From JAHDFB01 sp965658745 (GTDB taxonomy: Bacteria > Bacteroidota > Bacteroidia > Chitinophagales > Saprospiraceae), in the NCBI GenBank assembly GCA_965658745.1, contig CBFHTK010000001.1, positions 372,001 through 436,000 on the forward strand: a stretch of 64,000 bases of DNA, in the 5' to 3' direction. The notes below the pieces were generated by a model, which worked only from the letters and a program-made list of their open reading frames with translations, was not told the origin of the DNA and did not search any database. Shown here one piece after another: positions 8,820 through 18,228 of the stretch (position 1 is its first letter; every line of letters starts with the position of its first letter). Position numbers and translations under genes: made by a program.

Positions 8820-10289
8820 CTATATCTTCACAAAACGCTTTACAAATACCCTATTTTCATCGTAGAAGCGTAGAAAATAACTCCCACTTTGTAACGAATT
8901 AATATCCAAGGTCAAATCTTCGTTAGAATTCATTGTCCCGTCTATTTTGAGTTGACCATCTGTGGTATATATACTCCACGAAGTGAATTCGTTTGAATTA
9001 TCAAAATTCACTTTTAAATGATCTGAACTAGGATTAGGATAAACCCTAATATTGGCAATTGCAGCGCTAGTCGATTTTATAGGAGAAATGAAGTTAAATG
9101 GTTCAAAAACAAGATGCTTTGCTCTTGTAAAGTCAGTCCAGTCCACGAAACTCATGTGCAAGTTGTTGTCTTCTCCCAACTTCATGGATTGAGACTCACC
9201 ACTGGTCAACTGAATGTCATTTGGCAGAGGCAACTCATAAGCGCAAAGTCCCGAAAATACGACCTCTGGTTCAGTAAATGTAATTCCGCCATCAGTCGAA
9301 TACACATAGATAAGCTCAAAAACATTCCCAACAAAGTGATTATATGTTACGTGTACATTTCCTTGCTCATCCATACAACCTTCGGCCATACTTGCGTTTT
9401 CTGAAAAGAAGTAATTATCCCAAGTTCCACCATTATCTAAGCTATAATTATAGTATATACCGGCCGTGGGATCATGTGCTCTATGACTAAAAACACAGAT
9501 AGATTCAAATTCCTTTCTACTGACGACTTTATTGACAGAAAAAGGATCAAAAATCGGTATTTCAACTACCGTATCCCACACATTACCAAAATCTGAGCTC
9601 GCTGTATAATATGCAATCGGGAAGCTGTAGTCAGCGAAAACGAGATTGATTTGATCACCCTGTGAGAAATTGAAATTTGATCCGATCACATTATCGGACT
9701 GAGTAGCTTCAAAAACCTCCGGCTCTGTCCAACTCAATCCCTGATCCTCAGAACGAATAAAATGCACTTCAGAGGGATATACAGCAGAATTATTATACAC
9801 CGAATAAGATACATAGAATCGATCATCACCGTCAATTCGAAAATCTGGCGTATCTGCAAACTTCTCCCCTACATAAGGCTGACTCTGTATATTCCAAGTC
9901 TGACCATCGTCTTCTGACACATATAAAGTTAAATGCAAAGTCAAATCCGAATCATTAAGATATTCCATCACCAATAAATAGACCCTTCCCTGATTATCGA
10001 TCGCCATCACTGGATCTCCAATGACCGTGTAGTTATCATACGAATCAAGATAGCCCACAAACTCCCAGCTAACTCCATTATTTTCACTGCGATTAAGGAT
10101 CACTCGATAACCCAAACCCACAAATGGAGTGATTTCCATCGATGCACTGATCCACACACCAGATTCGGTCTGCACAGCGTCCAATTCCGAAACATTGGAA
10201 GTTTGAATATCGCCTAGAACTTGCGCCTGAAGCTGCAAACTACTTATAAAAAAAAGCAAGATGCTTCGAAATAGTAGTTTTGGTTCCAT
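8820..10289 (-). CDS. T9SS-exported Asp-box (BNR) beta-propeller protein
   Basis: 489 residues. The N-terminal signal peptide is MEPKLLFRSILLFFISSLQ, cleaved near QAQ. Asp-box motifs recur through the body: SENNGVSWEF, SEDDGQTWNI, SEDQGLSWTE, SLDNGGTWDN and STDGGITFTE. This is a sialidase/exo-alpha-sialidase-like propeller architecture, but I see no clear Arg triad, so enzymatic activity is not claimed. The last 75 residues (VYPNPSSDHLKVNF to FVKRFVKI) form a type A T9SS C-terminal sorting domain. It is therefore predicted to be secreted or surface attached through the PorT-dependent system whose component lies at 16843. Confidence 0.85.
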   Translation of the reverse strand: MEPKLLFRSILLFFISSLQLQAQVLGDIQTSNVSELDAVQTESGVWISASMEITPFVGLGYRVILNRSENNGVSWEFVGYLDSYDNYTVIGDPVMAIDNQGRVYLLVMEYLNDSDLTLHLTLYVSEDDGQTWNIQSQPYVGEKFADTPDFRIDGDDRFYVSYSVYNNSAVYPSEVHFIRSEDQGLSWTEPEVFEATQSDNVIGSNFNFSQGDQINLVFADYSFPIAYYTASSDFGNVWDTVVEIPIFDPFSVNKVVSRKEFESICVFSHRAHDPTAGIYYNYSLDNGGTWDNYFFSENASMAEGCMDEQGNVHVTYNHFVGNVFELIYVYSTDGGITFTEPEVVFSGLCAYELPLPNDIQLTSGESQSMKLGEDNNLHMSFVDWTDFTRAKHLVFEPFNFISPIKSTSAAIANIRVYPNPSSDHLKVNFDNSNEFTSWSIYTTDGQLKIDGTMNSNEDLTLDINSLQSGSYFLRFYDENRVFVKRFVKI

Positions 10290-10414
10290 AGCTGAAGGTT
10301 TAAGCTGAAAAACAGTAATTTATAGTCAAAACTAAGTTTCGACACATTGGTTTAAACATTCATCCAAAATATTAAGCTAAAACTAGCGCAACATTTCGAT
10401 ATATTTACAGTCTT

Positions 10415-11010
10415 ATGAAAATACAGTTGCACCTATACACGATTCTATTTGTACTATTCTTGAGTTCTTGTGCTTCCAATCAGTCGACATTTAGTATAAC
10501 ATACGTGTCAAATTCCATTCCTAATCGGCAACAGCTACTCGATTCTATCTTCCTTCTAGGAAACCCATTCATCGCCAATGGAGAGGCAACAATATTAGCC
10601 AAATCGACGAGTAAAAATCTATCCATTGCAGGAGATTTCAACCAGTGGAATCCCGAAAAGAATCCTCTCAAGCGAATTCAAGGAACTTCATATCAATTCT
10701 ACACGATTCCTATCGAACACGACACCTATTTGGAATATAAACTCGTAGACGAAGAAAACTGGTACGGAGATCCGAATAACCCCCATAAGACCTCGGGTGG
10801 AAAGTATATAAATTCTCTCCTCACAGGTGTGGAATATCAGCGACCAATTGAAACTTTCGAGCATGATATTTGTCAAGGTAATTTGGATACTTTATCGCTT
10901 TTTGGGCCCAAGCTCAACAAAGAATATCGAATAATTATCTACGTCCCTTGCACTTAAGATGCTGAAACAGAATATCCATTTAGTATTTTTCATGATGGAG
11001 AGGAAACAAT
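10415..11010 (+). pseudogene. Esterase lipoprotein remnant (E-set/CBM48 domain, start of alpha/beta-hydrolase)
   Basis: The frame opens with a lipoprotein signal (MKIQLHLYTILFVLFLSSC), followed by a glycogen-binding-like E-set domain (LSIAGDFNQWNPEKNPLKRI, FYTIPIEHDTYLEYKLVDEE) and a linker into an esterase-D-like hydrolase (EYRIIIYVP). The arrangement matches enterochelin-esterase-like proteins. A TAA at 10955-10957 stops the frame, yet homologous sequence continues in the same frame (DAETEYPFSIFHDGEE) to about 11010. There it gives way to a transporter fragment. The nucleophile elbow and the rest of the hydrolase are absent, so this is a decayed gene. Confidence 0.7.
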
Positions 11011-11391
11011 CACCTTGCCGGGATTGATACTGATCATTTTTTTGATTACGATATTGTCATATATACCTTACCTGCAATACTTTGCTCCTATTCCACTAGC
11101 CCTGTCGTGTCTCGTCCTTTCAGTCGAAACACCTCTAAGTTTTCTTTTCTATTTCACTATCGTCGTTGTAGTTTTTATAGTTGCTAGTATCGTTGAAGAG
11201 CTTTTGCTTACACCGATGATTATGGAAAAAATATTGGTATGAATCCAGGGATCATGGTTCCGGCACTTAGTGTCTGGAGCTATATCTTCGGTTTACCTGG
11301 TTTGATTATAGGTATACCTCTCACAAGCTGAATGATTATATATTTCAAGCGCTATTTTTTGCAGTCATATTTTGAAGTGCTTAAGGATTAG
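11011..11391 (+). pseudogene. AI-2E family transporter remnant
   Basis: The hydrophobic reading from 11015 (LILIIFLITILSYIPYLQYF, then VEELLLTPMIMEK) matches the C-terminal part of AI-2E/TqsA-type permeases, which carry IPY and LTPxIM motifs. The frame breaks at an A6 run (11225-11230). Adding one A restores the reading KNIGMNPGIMVPALSVWS and FGLPGLIIGIPLTS, after which an in-frame TGA interrupts it before MIIYFKRYFLQSYFEVLKD and a stop at 11389-11391. The N-terminal two thirds are missing. Two lesions plus the truncation mean it is non-functional unless the assembly is wrong. Confidence 0.65.
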
Positions 11392-11484
11392 AATCCAAAA
11401 TCAATGAGGCAGCAAGGGACGAAGGAGTAGATCTGGTAAGTCCAGAATTCCAGGACAAAGTAAATGAAAGGAGAAGATAAGAAG

Positions 11485-11700
11485 CTATAGGTCAAACAAG
11501 ATAATTTCTTTAATTAACAGTATTGTGTTTTTTACAGCTTCAACATCAGGTAAGTGACTGGGAGCTACATTGAACGTAGGAAGTTCTGTCGGAAATGTAA
11601 AAAGTGCAAAGTCTGGATTTTCTTTGTTAAGAAAGACAAATGAGCAAATGCTTAGAACGACTAAACACAAAAAGGCAGCTGATATATGACGTTTTTTCAT
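11485..11700 (-). CDS. Small single-pass hypothetical protein
   Basis: 71 residues: a positively charged start (MKKRHIS), one hydrophobic segment (AAFLCLVVLSICSFVFL) and a short polar tail. It could be a membrane-anchored peptide or the relic of a longer gene, given that the neighbouring 1 kb is all decayed sequence. No family recognised. ATG is at 11700; there is no clear ribosome binding site, which is usual in this phylum. Confidence 0.35.
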   Translation of the reverse strand: MKKRHISAAFLCLVVLSICSFVFLNKENPDFALFTFPTELPTFNVAPSHLPDVEAVKNTILLIKEIILFDL

Positions 11701-11870
11701 TCTTAGTTAAACTCTGTTTGAATTAAAGACGAAGATAAGGTATTAAGGGTTGCTTTGATAACGAAGAAAATTAAAAAAAAGTTACAGCTAGGTTAATTTT
11801 TTCATAAAAAGATTACAATGAGAACCTTTATACATTATCAAAAGCGCCATATATATTGAATTAGAGCATA

Positions 11871-11908
11871 AAAAAAGAGATGCAATCATATTGATTACAT
11901 CTCTTTTA
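11871..11908 (-). terminator. Rho-independent terminator after the TPR gene
   Basis: AAAAGAGATG and CATCTCTTTT flank an AATC/GATT inner pair around a short loop, giving about 14 paired bases with one mismatch. U-rich sequence is available on both strands. It lies about 30 bases past the stop of the minus-strand TPR gene. Confidence 0.7.
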
Positions 11909-11940
11909 TCAAAAACGCTTCTTACTAAAATTTTGAACTT

Positions 11941-13233
11941 TTAGTTTCCTCCTGTAGCGCTTTCTAGTTTCTCTTTGTATTCTGCAGCTTTGTCATTGTT
12001 GTTCGTTCTAACATAGTATTCTTTAAGTGCTTGTAGAATTAAAGGTTCATCAGGACTTATTTTTTCTGCCGCCTCCAAATATGGATATGACTTTTCATAC
12101 ATTGATGTCATTTCAGCCTTCTTAGCATCATATTTCTTAATTCCTGCAGGTGAAAAATCACTACTTAATTCATTAAGTGCTTTACCAACTTTTGCAGCTT
12201 TGTTGAAATACAAAGCACCAATTCCATAATAAGAATTAAATGAATTTTCATCAATTTCGGTAGCCTCTACATAGTATTTCAACGCCCCGTCAAAATACTC
12301 ATTCGCTTTCTCTTCATTTCCTTCATCCGACGCTTGGACATATAATTGATCATAGACATTGCCTAGAGTTGCATAGACAGTCGCATTCTCTGGTTCAGCA
12401 GCAATAGCGGCCTTTAGCTTTTCAATCAATGCTTCTAGCTTTCCTTCCGCTATGTACTTATTAATCTGAGCAAATAGAAGTCCAGAATCTTCAGGGAATT
12501 TAGCGATTCCCTGTTCAAGGTACATATTTGCCTTCTCTGCATCTGTATTTTGGAAAGTAGCATAAGCAATTTGATATATTGCTGGATTCGGAATATCCAT
12601 TGCAATCGCTTTCTCAACTGTACTAGTAATATCTAGGCCAGATCCTTCTTGAGAACCAACGGTCAAGGCATTCATTAATAGATCTTGCTTCTTCTCAGCA
12701 GTTACTGCTGATTCTTCACCAGCTGCGGTGATATAATCAGACATGTCCATTGCAGAATTAAAAGACTTAAATGCTGCATCCCAAGACGAATTCTGATACG
12801 CAATTACACCCATATTTTCTATGATGCTCTCGAGCTTGATGAGTCCTTTCAATGCTTCTTTCTTCCGAAACTTCTTTTCAGCAATGTCATGAGCCTTAGT
12901 GAATGCTTCATAGGCTTTGTATCCAACTGTAAAGTCTTTTCCTTCGCCCGCTGCAGGGTTTAGAACAACTTCGTTGATGATAGAATTTGCTTGAGTTTTT
13001 AGTATTTCACCTTTGGTAAGGTAAGCTGCAGCACTGGACTGCACCTCTGCGTCCTCAAACCCAGTCTCTAGTAAATCTAAAGCTTGAGTCAATTTATCAG
13101 CGTTGGCTGTGGGATCTAAATTATAAGTACTTAATAATCGTCCTGCTTTCTTAATAGCTTTCATTCCTGTTTGCCCAAAGGAAATGCTAACAAATCCAAA
13201 AAGCACAAAAAGCAATAAAAATGATTTTTTCAT
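11941..13233 (-). CDS. Secreted TPR protein downstream of gyrA
   Basis: 430 residues beginning with a cleavable signal peptide (MKKSFLLLFVLFGFVSISFG, cut near QTG), so probably periplasmic. The mature part is helical repeats; clear TPR-like units include AAFKSFNSAMDMS, EKANMYLEQGIAKFPEDSG, ATLGNVYDQLYVQASDEGN and YLEAAEKISPDEPLILQAL. A TPR gene following gyrA on the same strand is a conserved Bacteroidota arrangement (established knowledge). The gap to gyrA is 181 bases, so it may have its own promoter. No enzyme motif; role unknown. Confidence 0.85.
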   Translation of the reverse strand: MKKSFLLLFVLFGFVSISFGQTGMKAIKKAGRLLSTYNLDPTANADKLTQALDLLETGFEDAEVQSSAAAYLTKGEILKTQANSIINEVVLNPAAGEGKDFTVGYKAYEAFTKAHDIAEKKFRKKEALKGLIKLESIIENMGVIAYQNSSWDAAFKSFNSAMDMSDYITAAGEESAVTAEKKQDLLMNALTVGSQEGSGLDITSTVEKAIAMDIPNPAIYQIAYATFQNTDAEKANMYLEQGIAKFPEDSGLLFAQINKYIAEGKLEALIEKLKAAIAAEPENATVYATLGNVYDQLYVQASDEGNEEKANEYFDGALKYYVEATEIDENSFNSYYGIGALYFNKAAKVGKALNELSSDFSPAGIKKYDAKKAEMTSMYEKSYPYLEAAEKISPDEPLILQALKEYYVRTNNNDKAAEYKEKLESATGGN

Positions 13234-13414
13234 ATCGTAAAAAGTTAAATTTTAATAGTTATTAATTAATAGGGAAATCCGAAACTTCTGCATTTCGTCC
13301 ATCCGTACACTTCAATGACGCTCTAATTTTGCTAACTGTGTTGCCAAAACGTTAAAAATTTATTTTTTTATTTGGTGCAGCTTATAAGTTTCGAAACATG
13401 ACTTCAGTATATAA

Positions 13415-15877
13415 TCATTCTTCTTCGTCATCATCTTCTCCTCTTTTAATAACAGCTACATCTGAAATTGCATCGTTTTTAGACACCTTGATAACACGAA
13501 CTCCTTGAGTAGCTCTTCCCATCACACGAAAATCCTCCATTGCGACTCTAATCACTATTCCAGATTTATTGGTAATCATCATTTCATCGTCATCTGTAAC
13601 TTTTTTGATAGCTACTAGATTTCCAGTCTTTTCGGTAATCTTAAGTGTCTTGACTCCTTTTCCACCTCTCTTGGTTTTTCTATAATCTTCAAGACTAGAT
13701 CGTTTACCATATCCTTTTTCAGAAACAACAAATACCTCAATCTCGTCTTCTTCCCGTATGCTCAGCATACCAACGACTTCATTATCTTCTCCGAGATTCA
13801 TTCCGCGGACTCCAGCTGCATTTCTACCCATTGAACGCACATCCTGCTCATTGAAACGAATAGCCTTTCCTTTTTTGCTTGCTATAACTACTTCGTTATT
13901 TCCGTTTGAAAGTAACACTTCAAGTAATTGATCATCTTCTCTGATAGTTATGGCATTGATCCCATTCGTTCTAGGTCTAGAATATGCCTCTACAAGGGTT
14001 TTCTTAATAATTGCCTTCTTAGTAATAAATAATAAGTAGTTATTATTAATAAAGTCAACGTCAGAGAGATCTTCAATCTTAATGTATGCTCTGACTTTAT
14101 CATCCTTTGGAATGTTAATCAAATTTTGAATAACTCGCCCTGTAGAACCTTTAGTAGCCTCTGGCAATTCGAATACACGCATCCAGAAACATCTTCCTTG
14201 CTCAGTGAATAATAGCAAGTAATTGTGATTATTGGCGACAAACATGTGCTCAATATGGTCACTGTTTCGCGTCTTGGATCCGCGGGCTCCTCGACCACCT
14301 CTTCCTTGAGTTTTATACTCGGAACTGTTAGTTCTTTTAACGTAGCCAAGAGACGATATAGTAATTATCACCTCTTCATTTGGTATCATATCCTCAATCG
14401 AAATCTCTCCATCTGCGTAAGAGATATCTGTGCGACGCTCATCTCCGTATTTTTCCTTTACCTCATCCAGCTCTTCTAAAACGATTTCTTTCTGTAAATC
14501 CTCACTTGCCAGAATCGCTTTCAATCTTTCAATTGTTTTCATCAACTCGTCAAATTCAGCTTTGATTTTGTCCATTTCTAGACTCACAAGCTTAGAAAGA
14601 CGCATTTCCAGAATTGCCTTTGCCTGAATCTCTGAAAGTTCAAGTTCTGCCATTAAGGCGTTTCGTGCATCCTCAACAGTCTTTGAACTTCTAATCAACT
14701 TGATTACTAAGTCAATATTATCTATAGCCTTGATAAGGCCTTCGAGAATGTGAGCTCGCTCTTCTGCTTTTCTTAATTCGTATGTTGTTCTCTTTACAAC
14801 AACTTCGATTCGGAATTTGACAAATTCCGAAATTAATTGCTTAAGATTGAGCGTTTTCGGTCGTCCACCGACTAGGCATACATTGTTTACACCATATGAA
14901 GTTTGAAGCGGAGTATACTTGTAGAGTTTGCTCAAAACAACATTAGCCATCGCCTCGCGCTTAACATCTACAACGATCCTTAATCCATTACGATCACTTT
15001 CATCGTTTACATTACTAATTCCTTCAATCTTACCGTCATTTACCAAATCCGCGATCTTAATGATCATTTGGGCTTTATTTACCTGGAATGGTATTTCAGT
15101 GATAACTATTTTCTCACGACCGCTATCATTTGTTTCAATGTTCGCTCGTCCTCTCAAGACCACCTTACCTCGTCCAGTTTCAAAGGCTTGCTTCACGCCC
15201 GAAGTGCCATAAATTATGCCACCTGTAGGAAAATCCGGAGCCTTTATATCCTCCATCAGTTCTTCAATGGTCACATCCTCGTTATGAATATATCTTTGGA
15301 TTCCGTTGACTACCTCTGTTAAGTTATGAGGCAGCATATTAGTTGCCATACCTACAGCGATTCCGGACGCACCATTTACAAGTAGATTAGGAATACGAGT
15401 GGGAAGAACTGTAGGCTCTTCTAGCGTGTCATCAAAGTTTAGTTGAAAATCAACAGTTTCTTTCTTGTAGTCAGAAAGAATATCATCTGAAATCTTTTCC
15501 AATCTAGCCTCTGTATATCGCATTGCAGCAGGACTATCCCCATCCATAGAGCCAAAGTTACCTTGCCCATCAACCAATGGATATCGTAAAGACCAATCTT
15601 GCGCCATACGAACCATCGTGTCGTATACCGAGGAATCACCATGTGGGTGATACTTTCCAAGCACCTCTCCTACTATCCTTGCAGATTTCTTATGTGACTT
15701 GTTTGCTGTAAGACCTAGTTCCGACATTCCATACAAAACACGTCTGTGAACAGGTTTCATCCCGTCGCGCACGTCTGGCAATGCACGAGAAACGATAACA
15801 GACATCGAATAATCGATGTATGCCGATTTCATCTCCTCCTCAATATCTATAGATATTATCCTTTGATTATCAGCCAT
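13415..15877 (-). CDS. gyrA: DNA gyrase subunit A
   Basis: 820 residues. Catalytic subunit that cuts and reseals DNA during negative supercoiling. The N-terminal breakage-reunion domain is intact: RALPDVRDGMKPVHRRVLYG at 31-50, QRDR segment KYHPHGDSSVYDTMVRMAQ, and the active-site Tyr121 in AAMRYTEARL. Ser82 and Asp86 occupy the E. coli Ser83/Asp87 positions, so the usual quinolone-resistance changes are absent. The GyrA box QGRGGRG near residue 525 opens the C-terminal pinwheel domain, which marks gyrase rather than ParC. The protein ends in an acidic tail (GEDDDEEE). ATG 15877 is preceded by a TAnnTTTG box. Confidence 0.98.
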   Translation of the reverse strand: MADNQRIISIDIEEEMKSAYIDYSMSVIVSRALPDVRDGMKPVHRRVLYGMSELGLTANKSHKKSARIVGEVLGKYHPHGDSSVYDTMVRMAQDWSLRYPLVDGQGNFGSMDGDSPAAMRYTEARLEKISDDILSDYKKETVDFQLNFDDTLEEPTVLPTRIPNLLVNGASGIAVGMATNMLPHNLTEVVNGIQRYIHNEDVTIEELMEDIKAPDFPTGGIIYGTSGVKQAFETGRGKVVLRGRANIETNDSGREKIVITEIPFQVNKAQMIIKIADLVNDGKIEGISNVNDESDRNGLRIVVDVKREAMANVVLSKLYKYTPLQTSYGVNNVCLVGGRPKTLNLKQLISEFVKFRIEVVVKRTTYELRKAEERAHILEGLIKAIDNIDLVIKLIRSSKTVEDARNALMAELELSEIQAKAILEMRLSKLVSLEMDKIKAEFDELMKTIERLKAILASEDLQKEIVLEELDEVKEKYGDERRTDISYADGEISIEDMIPNEEVIITISSLGYVKRTNSSEYKTQGRGGRGARGSKTRNSDHIEHMFVANNHNYLLLFTEQGRCFWMRVFELPEATKGSTGRVIQNLINIPKDDKVRAYIKIEDLSDVDFINNNYLLFITKKAIIKKTLVEAYSRPRTNGINAITIREDDQLLEVLLSNGNNEVVIASKKGKAIRFNEQDVRSMGRNAAGVRGMNLGEDNEVVGMLSIREEDEIEVFVVSEKGYGKRSSLEDYRKTKRGGKGVKTLKITEKTGNLVAIKKVTDDDEMMITNKSGIVIRVAMEDFRVMGRATQGVRVIKVSKNDAISDVAVIKRGEDDDEEE

Positions 15878-15912
15878 TTATCTTTTTGTTCTGTTAGTTT
15901 GAAAATAGGGTG

Positions 15913-15920
15913 CAAATGTA
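15913..15920 (-). promoter_or_regulatory. Candidate -7 box for gyrA
   Basis: TACATTTG on the minus strand, 36 bases upstream of the gyrA ATG, matches TAnnTTTG. No TTTG is found at the expected 19-base spacing, so the -35-like half is unsupported. Confidence 0.4.
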
Positions 15921-16090
15921 ATCAAATTAAATGTTTTTATATATAAATTTTTGCCAATAATTTTAGCTAAAAATGAGGTGAAACTAAAGCACAGTAAGCC
16001 CTTTGAAACCTTCTTTCCAGCACTTGCAATTTCAGGAGTCGATTCATTTGAAATTAGTGCATGAACTATTATTGACAATTTATATTATAA

Positions 16091-16870
16091 ATGAGTGAGT
16101 TCCAAGACCAACTATTATTAATTTTGCAAAAAAATAAAATCTTGAGCAAAGTAGTTAAGCCTTATTCTGAAGAGGAAGAAAAGAAAACGCAAGTTCGCAC
16201 TATGTTCAATGCGATTGCGCCCGCGTATGATTTTCTGAATCATTTTCTATCATTAGGTATTGACCGATCGTGGAGAAAAAAAGCTATTAAAAAGCTCGAA
16301 GGTACAGGAGCAAAAAAAATTCTTGATGTTGCTACTGGTACTGCTGATTTAGCGATTACAGCCGATAAAATTCTCGATGTAAATCATGTTACGGGTGTTG
16401 ATATTTCTGACGAGATGCTTGATGTCGGTCGTAAAAAACTCACCAAAAAGAAGCTAAACGACAAGATTCTGCTTTTGAATGGTGATTCAGAGGCACTTCC
16501 TTTTGAAGATGGTGAATTTGATGCTGCCATGGTTGCATTTGGCGTAAGAAATTTCCAAGATCTTGACAAGGGTTTAGCTGAGATGCGCAGAGTGATTAAA
16601 GATGGAGGAAAAATGGTTGTCTTGGAATTTACAAAACCTAGATTCTTCTTATTCAAATTTGGATTTAATCTCTACTTCAAATACATTTTACCGACAATTG
16701 GTCGTTTAACTTCGAAAGATCCAAAAGCGTATAAATATCTATACGAAAGTGTGCAAGCTTTTCCAGATTACGATAAGTTTGTGTCACACATGGAAAAAGC
16801 TGGATTAAAAAATAATGAATGGGAAAGTTTAAGTTTAGGCATATGCGCAGTTTACACTGGATACAAGTAG
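16091..16870 (+). CDS. ubiE: Demethylmenaquinone methyltransferase
   Basis: Makes menaquinone from demethylmenaquinone using SAM, the last step of menaquinone synthesis (MenG/UbiE). 259 residues with the family marks MFNAIAPAYDFLNHFLSLG, SAM motif ILDVATGTADLAI at 77-89, and MVAFGVRNFQDLDKGLAEM. The first 30 residues extend beyond the E. coli length, as is common in Bacteroidota. Its 3' end overlaps the porT start by 28 bases, a conserved pairing in the phylum that suggests coupled translation. It is divergent from gyrA, with 213 bases between them. Confidence 0.95.
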   Translation: MSEFQDQLLLILQKNKILSKVVKPYSEEEEKKTQVRTMFNAIAPAYDFLNHFLSLGIDRSWRKKAIKKLEGTGAKKILDVATGTADLAITADKILDVNHVTGVDISDEMLDVGRKKLTKKKLNDKILLLNGDSEALPFEDGEFDAAMVAFGVRNFQDLDKGLAEMRRVIKDGGKMVVLEFTKPRFFLFKFGFNLYFKYILPTIGRLTSKDPKAYKYLYESVQAFPDYDKFVSHMEKAGLKNNEWESLSLGICAVYTGYK

Positions 16871-17556
16871 CCTTAATCGTCCTTTTTGGATATGCTGCTT
16901 CTTTTGCGCAAGCAGGTTCAAACAATAGCTATAATTACTTCGATTTCAAAAATAAACCTGTTTACTACGGAATTTCTTTGGGCGTCAACAATTCTACTTT
17001 TGTCATCAATCACAGTAAAAATTTCATACTTAACGACTCTATTTCAGTCAATCAACCAATATCACGTCCTGGCCTAACATTCCAAGGTATTTTCAATTTG
17101 AAATTGGGGCAATATTTTGACTTTAGAGTACTTGCTGGATTTTCACTTTCAGAACGCAGTCTTACTTACTACCAACCAGGTGAATTAAATCCATACTTTA
17201 CCGAGAAAATAGAATTCGTGTATGCAGATATACCCCTCCTAATACGATATAAGTCTGCACCTTTTAGAGATAAGCGAGTTTTTGCAGTAGCAGGTCTTAA
17301 ATATTCCTATGATGTGAATGGATTCAGCAGAAGTTCAAGAGCTGAAGACTTCGTAACAGTTGTTCCGCACGATTTTTCTTTAGAAGTAGGCGCTGGAATG
17401 CAATTTTTCTTTCCCTACTTCATCTTGAGTCCAGAAATCAAAATGTCACAAGGAATAGGTAATGTGCTTTCTTTTAACAATCAACTAAACGAAAGTCAAG
17501 TGATAGAAGCTCTATTAAGTCGAACTTTCACTTTGTCTTTCCATTTCGAAGGTTAG
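16843..17556 (+). CDS. porT: PorT-like T9SS outer-membrane protein
   Basis: Outer-membrane beta-barrel component of the type IX secretion system (PorT/SprT). I start it at ATG 16843 (MRSLHWIQVALIVLFGYAAS, cleavage after SFAQ); an upstream in-frame start at 16819 would bury the signal peptide. 237 residues. The family hallmark segment is YYGISLGVNNSTFVINHSK, followed by LNLKLGQYFDFR-like strands (here NLKLGQYFDFRVLAG) and alternating beta strands ending in the aromatic terminus LSFHFEG. Position directly behind ubiE supports the call. It is needed for export of the sorting-domain proteins in this window. Confidence 0.88.
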   Translation: MRSLHWIQVALIVLFGYAASFAQAGSNNSYNYFDFKNKPVYYGISLGVNNSTFVINHSKNFILNDSISVNQPISRPGLTFQGIFNLKLGQYFDFRVLAGFSLSERSLTYYQPGELNPYFTEKIEFVYADIPLLIRYKSAPFRDKRVFAVAGLKYSYDVNGFSRSSRAEDFVTVVPHDFSLEVGAGMQFFFPYFILSPEIKMSQGIGNVLSFNNQLNESQVIEALLSRTFTLSFHFEG

Positions 17557-17568
17557 CAACTATTTCTT

Positions 17569-18174
17569 TCAAGTGTATGTATTTCGGACTTCAAGTCCCT
17601 TTAAAAAAGCTTGAACTTTTGACTTAATCTGAGGGAAAAATAATAAAAAGTCTTCTACGAACTGATCTTCCTCTAATCTCAACTGTTCAGTTGCGTCTCT
17701 GAATCTAGAAGGAAACTTAGTTCTTTTGTCCATTCGTTCGAAAACATAATGCAATCCGTCTAAAGACTCATACGATCGAATGAAATCTCCATTGGCCATT
17801 CCTTGAACTTTTCCTCTCGCTCTCTCAGGAAACCCATCCAAGTGATTTAGTAGCAATTCATATGCATTTTGTTTATAAACTTCCAAACCTTCAGGATGGA
17901 AACGCTCCCATTCTTTCGCAAGAATGTAGTCGAAGATTATATCGATTACTACCGGCGCATATTTCCCTTGTACCGTACGGAGTCGTTTGGTCGACTTTCT
18001 GACCGTTTCATTGACATCCGTGTATGCATCAATAAGTCTATGTAATAAGACGCCATTGACTTGTTGATCGGTCAATAATTTGACTTGTTTATTACTAATA
18101 AAGTCGGCAGCAAAATTACCAACAAGAATATCGGGATCATTGTATGAAAAATAGATGTGAGCAAGGTAATTCAT
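17569..18174 (-). CDS. acpH: ACP phosphodiesterase (AcpH-like, DUF479)
   Basis: 201 residues. Predicted to remove the phosphopantetheine arm from acyl carrier protein, a metal-dependent HD-like hydrolase. I start at ATG 18174 (MNYLAHIYFSYNDPDILVGN), which matches the usual N-terminus; the 14 residues upstream are not homologous. Conserved segments are NFAADFI, GVLLHRLIDAYTD and APVVIDIIFDYILAKEW. It is convergent with porT (12-base gap) and divergent from ychF (54-base gap). In Bacteroidota the substrate of this family has not been proven, so enzyme identity is by homology. Confidence 0.85.
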   Translation of the reverse strand: MNYLAHIYFSYNDPDILVGNFAADFISNKQVKLLTDQQVNGVLLHRLIDAYTDVNETVRKSTKRLRTVQGKYAPVVIDIIFDYILAKEWERFHPEGLEVYKQNAYELLLNHLDGFPERARGKVQGMANGDFIRSYESLDGLHYVFERMDKRTKFPSRFRDATEQLRLEEDQFVEDFLLFFPQIKSKVQAFLKGLEVRNTYT

Positions 18175-18228
18175 GGTTACAAAAATAGATAAAAATACTG
18201 TAGCTTTGCGGCGCAAAAAATTACATCT

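Noticed and set aside
8820..10289. Active sialidase
   Set aside because: Asp-boxes alone only show a propeller; the arginine triad and catalytic Tyr/Glu could not be located.
14119..15660. Several 60-98 codon ORFs on both strands inside gyrA
   Set aside because: They lie in other frames of an intact, highly conserved gene, have no signal or domain pattern, and low-complexity composition typical of frame shadows.
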